The position numbers and the translations under genes are program-made. Below the pieces are notes generated by a model. The model did no database searches. It saw nothing but the letters and a program-made list of their open reading frames with translations, and was not told where the DNA came from. Of a DNA stretch of 64,000 bases, positions 58,200 through 64,000 are shown piece after piece. The first letter of the stretch is position 1; each line of letters opens with the position of its first letter. The stretch comes from Erpetoichthys calabaricus (lineage: Eukaryota > Chordata > Cladistia > Polypteriformes > Polypteridae). The stretch covers positions 2,316,788 through 2,380,787 of the forward strand of contig NC_041401.2 in NCBI RefSeq assembly GCF_900747795.2, written 5' to 3'.

Positions 58200-59420
58200 T
58201 ATGTATACTGAGTGCTATTTGAGATTAACCTTATTGTGACTGGTTGATCTGAATGTAGACACATCGTTGATTATTAAAGGGTCTGCCCACTCATGAGATC
58301 AGGTGTTTGTAGGATTTGATTTTTTCCTTTTTTCACTAAACAGTTTCTGGTTTGTTTTCACCTTATTTGTATAGATTGGAATTTTGCAATAAGGGTGGAA
58401 TTTAATTAATTACATTTTTTATTACAATATCTGCGATTTCGGCAGGGGTGTGTAGACATTTTACATATAAAGCTTAAGGTGCATCATAGGGAAATGAATG
58501 GAAAGAATTGTTAAGTAAAAGATTGGGCCCAAAAATATATCCCAGTGGCACAAAAAATACAAAATATCACGCATCTCAAACATGTAAATGCCTGAAATGT
58601 TCCATCAGAGTGACGCCAGCTTCAAGTGCAGCTAGACAGGCTCTGCCACTGTCTATGGACCACATCACAATACACAACTTTTTCAGTGATTTTCGGTTGT
58701 AGACCTCATTTACCTAATGTTAGTGAGTTTGAGTCGGCTGTGGTGCACACCCCTAACCTTCAGTCCTGGCACACTCCCGTGTGCATCAGTCATGTAGTGA
58801 CTCAGTCCAACTAGTCTGAGTCGCCCCACCCCAGTCAGTCATGGGGGCGGCTCTGTATGCATGAGAGCTGATGATCAATGGATGCTCTTTTTGGAAGTAC
58901 AGCGACAAAGAATAGCGAACGGGGGGTGTTGGAGTGTGCAAACAGAAGGGAAACTCTTCTTTCTGATCTCTCGTGTTTTATTACATACTGCAACAGAATG
59001 GAATGAAAATAAAAAAGAGCGAAGATTTTGTACAGCACCAACTCTATCAGGTAGCATGCTATTGGCTGTCAGAACAAGGGGAAAGCAACACTGTCTTGGA
59101 AGTTACCAGCATGTACTTGCCAAACGAGATATGGGCAGTGATTTTCAGTCATGTAAACTGACGTTGTCCAGCGATGCGAGACTTGCCAGCTGTGGTTGCT
59201 AATCTCATCTCCTCCGCCTAGAAGTCATGTGTCATGTAATGTGACATCTTTTTTTTGTTGCATGTATTTAAAATCATTTGTGCTAAACTGGACCACTCAG
59301 TGAAAAACCCACATGCACAGGGGAAACTGTGCAAATGCAACACAAGGACGCTAGCTGTGTGAGGTATCAGTGCAAACCGCTGTACCACCATGACACCCAT
59401 GACCTATATTGGTAGTAATA
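58200..59420. other. Spacer, old SINE trace at its end
   Basis: No gene. Near 59300-59400 AACCCACATGCACAGGGG and GCTGTACCACCATGACACCC are a much decayed minus-strand copy of the main SINE. Confidence 0.45.
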
Positions 59421-59423
59421 GTA

Positions 59424-60579
59424 TAGTCATGGCCAAAGGTTTTGAGAATCATACAAATGTTAATTTTCACAAAGTTCGCTGCCTCAGTTTTTATGACGGC
59501 AATTTACATCTACTCCAGAATGTCATGAAGAGTGATCAGATGAATTGCAATTAATTACAAAGTCCCCCTTTGCCATGAAAATGAACTTCATCCCAAAAAA
59601 CTCATTTTCACTGCTGTTGTGAAGAAGGCTTCAGGGCACCCAAGAAAGTCCAGGAAGCGCCAGGACCGTCTCCTAAAGTTGATTCAGCTGGGGGGCACCA
59701 CCAGTGCAGAGCTTGCTCAGGATTGGGAGCAGGCAGGGGTGAGTGAGGCGAAGACTTTTGGAGGATGGGCTGGTGGGTGTTAAGAAGGGCAGCAAAGAAG
59801 CCAAGAAAAACATCAGGGACAGACTGACATTCTGGGATTGGACTGCTGGGGTCAAGTCATTATCTATGTTGAATCCTCTTTCCGATTGCTTGGGGCATCC
59901 AGAAAAAAGAAGAAAAGGTGAGCGGCGCTATCATCAGTCCTGTGTCATGGCAACAGTAAAGCATCCTGGGACCATTCCTGTCATGTGGGGTTGCTTCTCA
60001 GCCAAGGGAGTACAGAGCTCACTCACAATTTGGCCTGAGAACACAGCCATGAATAAAAAATGGGACCAAAATATCCTCCGAGAGCAACTTCTCCCAACCA
60101 TCCAAGAACAGTTTGGTGACCAACATGGTGGAGCACCAGGCCATAAGGCAAAAGTGAGAACTGAGTGGCTCAAGGAACAAAACATCAACATTTGGGGTCC
60201 ATAGCCAGGAAACTCCCCAGACCTTTAATCCCATTGAGAACTTGTGGTCAAGAGGCTGGTGGACAAACAAAAACCCACAATTCTGACAAACTCCAAGCAT
60301 TGATTCTATAAGAATGGGCAGCTGCCATCAGTCAGGATTGGGCCCAGAAGTTGATTGACAGCATGCCAGGGCGAATTGCAGAGGGCCAACACTGCAAATA
60401 TTGACTCTTTGTATAAACTGAATGTCATAGTCAATAAAAGCCTTTGAAACTTCTGAACTGCTTGTCACTCTACTTCAGTATCCCAGAGAAACATCTGACA
60501 AATAGATCTAAAACACTGAAGCAGCAAACTTGGTGAAAATCAACACTTGGGCTATTCTTCAAACTTTTGGCCAGAACTG
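59424..60579 (+). mobile_element. Tc1-like transposon, decayed
   Basis: TA on both sides (59422-59423, 60580-60581). Inverted ends TAGTCATGGCCAAAGGTTTT / AACTTTTGGCCAGAACTG. Plus frame 59743-60204 carries RRLLEDGLVGVKKGSKEAKK, KRRKGERRYHQSCVMATVKH, WGCFSAKGVQ and NKKWDQNILREQLLPTIQEQ. C-terminal part continues in another frame. The 53103-54340 blocks belong to the same family. Confidence 0.85.
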
Positions 60580-60839
60580 TAGCTAGTGTAATAAACAAGC
60601 AAAGACGGTAAGAGGTATTGAAGCACCCACAGGCCAACCCTGTATATTTGGTGTCTCAAAACGAGAAAAAACAAATACGGGTAAGAGCGTTAAGATGCGT
60701 CTTTTCAGAAGGGAGTCTGGTTTCGACTGTCAAGGATGGCGATTTTTCTGGGTGTAAGAGATTCCACCAGGGAGAGGCGGGTCCACGTGGGTAGACACAG
60801 GAAGTGACATGAATGGTATGAAAAGGTGTCAATCTTCTG

Positions 60840-62946
60840 GGGCCTCATGTATAAACGGTGTGTACGCACAGAAATGTTGCGTACGAACGTTTCCATGCTC
60901 AAATCGTGATGTATAAAACCTAAACTTGGCGAAAAGCCACGCACATTTCCACGGTACCTCATACCTTGGCGTACGCAATTTCTCCGCTCGGTTTTGCAGA
61001 CTGGTGGCACCCAGCGTCAAAGCAGTGGTACTGTTCCTGTGTGCTCATCCTTTCTTTCTTAGCTCCACATTCCTGATGCGGCTTTATAAATACACTGAAA
61101 TTAACTGCATATTGTTTATTAGTGTAATGCATCTGATTGTAATTAACCTGTAGCAATATAATGGTCCAGGGAATAGCCATAGTATTCCAAATACCAGAAC
61201 TGCTTTAGCGTTGTTACGCTCACTGCATCTTGTTCTTCTTTCAGCTGCTCCCGTTAAGGGTTGCTACAGCAGATCATCTTTTTCCATATTACTCTCACTG
61301 CACCACTCGGAGTATTTATATCACTGTATCTGAGTGTGATTCACAGCAGCAGCTGATCGGAAAGAGAATTATCGGTATACAGTCTCAAGTACACACTACC
61401 TCAACCACGGCAAAAAGCGTCAAAGCCTTTCCTGTACGGACCTCGCGTTTCAGAAACAGTTTCATCTCAAGAACTATAAACGCACTCAATCAGTCCATCA
61501 AGTGCTCCTTGTAGAACTGTTTACTTATAAGTACAATCACCTCACTGTAAACTTACACTACAGTTATAATATTGCACAACCTGCGCTACTTTATAAAGCG
61601 CATATGATGACGATATCATTTTTAAGATGTTGCTTAAATATGTTGCTTATAGTATACAGATAAAACTTTAACTTCATTTAAATAATCTGTATTGTTAATA
61701 ATTAAACATGTGAGGACACGGTGCCGCAGCGTATAGCTAGTTCACGGATAGCTCCTGCCTTGCGCTGTATTCTTGCTGGTGCTGACGCGACACTGGAAGG
61801 ATAGACGAATAGAATAATTAAACATGTACTACGAAGATATTTCAATGTTCCTTAAAAATTTAGAAGAATTGGCGTTCTAGGCTTACAGATGGCTTCACGT
61901 CTATTACAGAGCTGATTGTGTGGCGATTGTGTTTTTGGAGAAAGAAAAGTAAGGACAGGAATTGGTGGTTAGTACGTTTGAAAGAGACAGTACTTCTGTA
62001 ATAAATTATTTCATCGAAGGTCGCACATGTGAGATATGAACAATCACTGCGCCATTGTGTTCCCCTGTTTAATAACATGTTTTCATTCCTATCATCATGA
62101 AAATGATATCACGTATACATCTCAGTATTTTAATTATTCCGAGAGCTGTAATATCACAAATGTAATGGATTCTGTGTCCTGTCGGAGAAAGAGAAAGAAC
62201 GGAAGCACGTAGTGATTCACACATATAGAGCACATAGAAGATCAAACACAGAACAAAGCATTTAACGTGCTACTTGAGAAACTAGTAAAATAAACGATTT
62301 TAAGATGAAGTTTATGATGTTCTACTTTAATGGCAAAATACACTACGTGATTAAAGTGGAAATTTCGAGATTAAAGTTGACATTTCGTGCTTTTTTCCCA
62401 CTGTGTGCCTATTTTTTTGTCTGTACCCTAATAAGCTTTAATATGACACTCAGACGGTGGGCTACGACTTGCCTTTTCACGGAGACTGTGATATGTGATT
62501 TCTTTTTTATTTTGGGCACTGTGCGACTTTGTGAATTTGATCTTTCGAGTTTCTCCGACACTCTGTCACTCGATCAACTTTCTTTTGTTGTTTATATCAC
62601 TGTTTAACCAACAAATAGTACGTTTTTCCTTTGCCTCCACTTGGTATTCGCTGAAATTCTTATATTTTCCCCTGTGCTTTTCCCATTGTCTTTTCACAGA
62701 AGGCTATTTATATTGATTTGCATATTCAAAGAGGCGTAATTCTGGGAGGAGTTGGGGCGGGACAGAAGGCGCGTGCACGTGCGTTACTTTTCACGCTGAT
62801 CGGGATTTATGTAGTGGAAGAACGTGAAAGTTTGCGTGCGCACAGATTCCTGCATCTGGATTTTTCTGTGCATACGCACAATCCCGCTTTTGTGCTTATG
62901 CCATGTTATAGTGTGAGTTCTACGCACGGCGTTATACATGAGGCCC
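60840..62946. mobile_element. Non-autonomous PIF/Harbinger-like element
   Basis: Ends GGGCCTCATGTATAAACG / CGTTATACATGAGGCCC with 3-bp CTG on each side. Subterminal GTGTACGCAC and GCGTACG words occur at both ends. 2107 bp, no transposase found. It contains LINE debris: an RTE 3' end (61225-61290) and a plus-strand RVCR-type tail KAFPVRTSRFRNSF (61415-61460). Confidence 0.65.
61225..61300 (-). mobile_element. RTE LINE 3' end fragment
   Basis: TTTCAGCTGCTCCCGTTAAG and GGTTGCTACAGCAGATCATC, the reverse complement of the RTE 3' end. Confidence 0.6.
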
Positions 62947-63118
62947 CTGGTCTGTAGAGGGAGAAAAAGAGAAGGCGTTATCCTGGAGCGCCAGCCACTG
63001 GTGTGGTGGAGAATTACTGTCAGCAGAGCTCTTAAACTGTCCCCTATTTGCACGCACATGACAACAATATTTCAGTTGCATTATGAAAAACTTGTCTGCT
63101 GTCACAGATAATGTTGTA

Positions 63119-63195
63119 CAGGGTGGTCCAGATCTAATTTTGCAATTATTGCATTGCATTGCATTAAAAGTTGCATAGTTAGATCTGGACCAACC
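63119..63195. mobile_element. 77-bp mariner-type MITE
   Basis: Inverted ends AGGGTGGTCCAGATCTAA / TTAGATCTGGACCAACCT bounded by TA (63117-63118, 63196-63197). Little lies between the arms, so it can fold into one hairpin. Confidence 0.75.
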
Positions 63196-63891
63196 TATAC
63201 ATCTTTAGTAATGAATGCAGATTTATTATGTAGGCAGTTGTAATTCTTTTTTTTTCATATTTAATATATTTATGTTCAGAGAATTCAGATAAACTAAAAA
63301 TAAATAAGCACCAACAAAAAAGTAATTTTTACAAGTTATGTAAAGATTCAGAAGGTACTTTATAGTCCATAGGCACACGTCAGATGTATAAGTGCCGCAG
63401 TGAGTCTGCTTCCAGGGCCTCCTTCTCCTTTTATGTTCCATTTTACATTCACTTCAACAGAAAGAGCATAGCCAGGATGGATCCTCTGTCACGCTGTCAT
63501 TCTGTGCCATTCCCTCTTATTGCTTTCACCTGCATATTGAAATTCATCAGTCGCTGGTCTGACTAATCCATCTCTAACATTTTAGTCCCTTGAGATTTTC
63601 ATTAGTTACTCTTTAAAGCCTGAAGCAGTAATCCCCTTGAATGGCTAACAGTGTGTCAAGCTGCATTGTACAAATCTGGGTTAACAGCGACAGTGGCCTG
63701 CTAATGCGACCGACCGCTGGTTAGTAAACTGCCATAGGCCGATGTGTGCTTAGTTGACCTCACTGGAATAAAAAGATGTCCAGTCATCCATTTCATGTCA
63801 GAATTTGAGACGTTATCTTAATTATTGTTAGCACAGCATTCTTCATCCTCCTGCGCTGATAGCTTGAAGTGCATTCGTGCAGGGGGTGACG

Positions 63892-63892
<1 letters not shown>

Positions 63893-63937
<45 letters not shown>

Positions 63938-63975
63938 CTTTATTAATCCCAAGGGGAAATTCACATACTCCAGCA
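63893..63975 (-). repeat. (GATA)n tail plus LINE 3' end
   Basis: GATA array, then ACTTTATTAATCCCAAGGGG and AAATTCACAT; same family as 32589-32695. Confidence 0.9.
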
Positions 63976-64000
63976 GCAGCATACTGATAAAGAAACAATA

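Noticed and set aside
36152-64000. TRAK2 coding exons
   Set aside because: I looked for its conserved N-terminal and coiled-coil peptides among plus-strand frames and saw none; the region reads as intron and repeats. Very small exons could be missed.

Overview
This window is vertebrate nuclear DNA: GT-AG split genes with small exons, CpG-rich promoters, and introns and spacers packed with LINEs, tRNA-derived SINEs, Tc1/mariner, hAT, Helitron and solo-LTR-like copies plus GATA/TATC microsatellites. The mix (roughly 360-bp tRNA-derived SINEs ending in GGAT repeats, GATA-tailed LINE ends reading TTAATCCCAAGGGGAAATT, many Tc1 elements) points to a ray-finned fish. The repeat families resemble those I associate with bichir/reedfish, but that is recollection and no comparison was run. 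There is no bacterial-type system, CRISPR array or operon.

Two host genes could be rebuilt exon by exon, both on the minus strand and both apparently intact. The first (2836-5674) has 8 coding exons and 242 aa and encodes a PepE-family alpha-aspartyl dipeptidase (nucleophile motif GSSAGTN). The second (22718-29994) has 11 coding exons and 422 aa and is STRADB, the pseudokinase partner of LKB1/STK11, ending in the WEF motif that binds MO25. STRADB's upstream exon 2 and a CpG-rich region near 35.9-36.4 kb suggest a shared promoter. On the plus strand a non-coding exon with a clean donor (end 36151) fits exon 1 of TRAK2, the head-to-head neighbour of STRADB in human. No TRAK2 coding exon was found, so 36.2-64 kb is probably its first intron.

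Layout: 1-1.8 kb unassigned; 1.8-2.7 kb LINE; 2.7-6.0 kb dipeptidase gene and promoter; 6.1-9.4 kb a split SINE, an L2-like LINE and a 348-bp direct duplication; 9.5-11 kb SINEs; 11.09-12.89 kb a compound TATC satellite next to a short telomere-like tract; 15-18.9 kb nested repeats (LINEs, solo-LTR-like copy, SINE, hAT); 18.9-19.1 kb a decayed copy of dipeptidase exon 1; 19.6-22 kb SINEs and spacer; 22.0-30.05 kb STRADB with a SINE-split Tc1 in intron 2; 30.05-35.9 kb STRADB intron 1 with LINEs and a Helitron; 36-64 kb the putative TRAK2 intron with an L1-like LINE, a second solo-LTR-like copy, several Tc1 elements including two foldback or scrambled ones, an RTE LINE and a 2.1-kb Harbinger-like element.

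The strongest observations are the microhomology-flanked 348-bp duplication inside a SINE, the compound satellite, the microsatellite that forms the polypyrimidine tract of a dipeptidase splice acceptor, the foldback Tc1 derivatives, and two degenerate minisatellites in STRADB introns. Nothing here supports a wholly new biological system.
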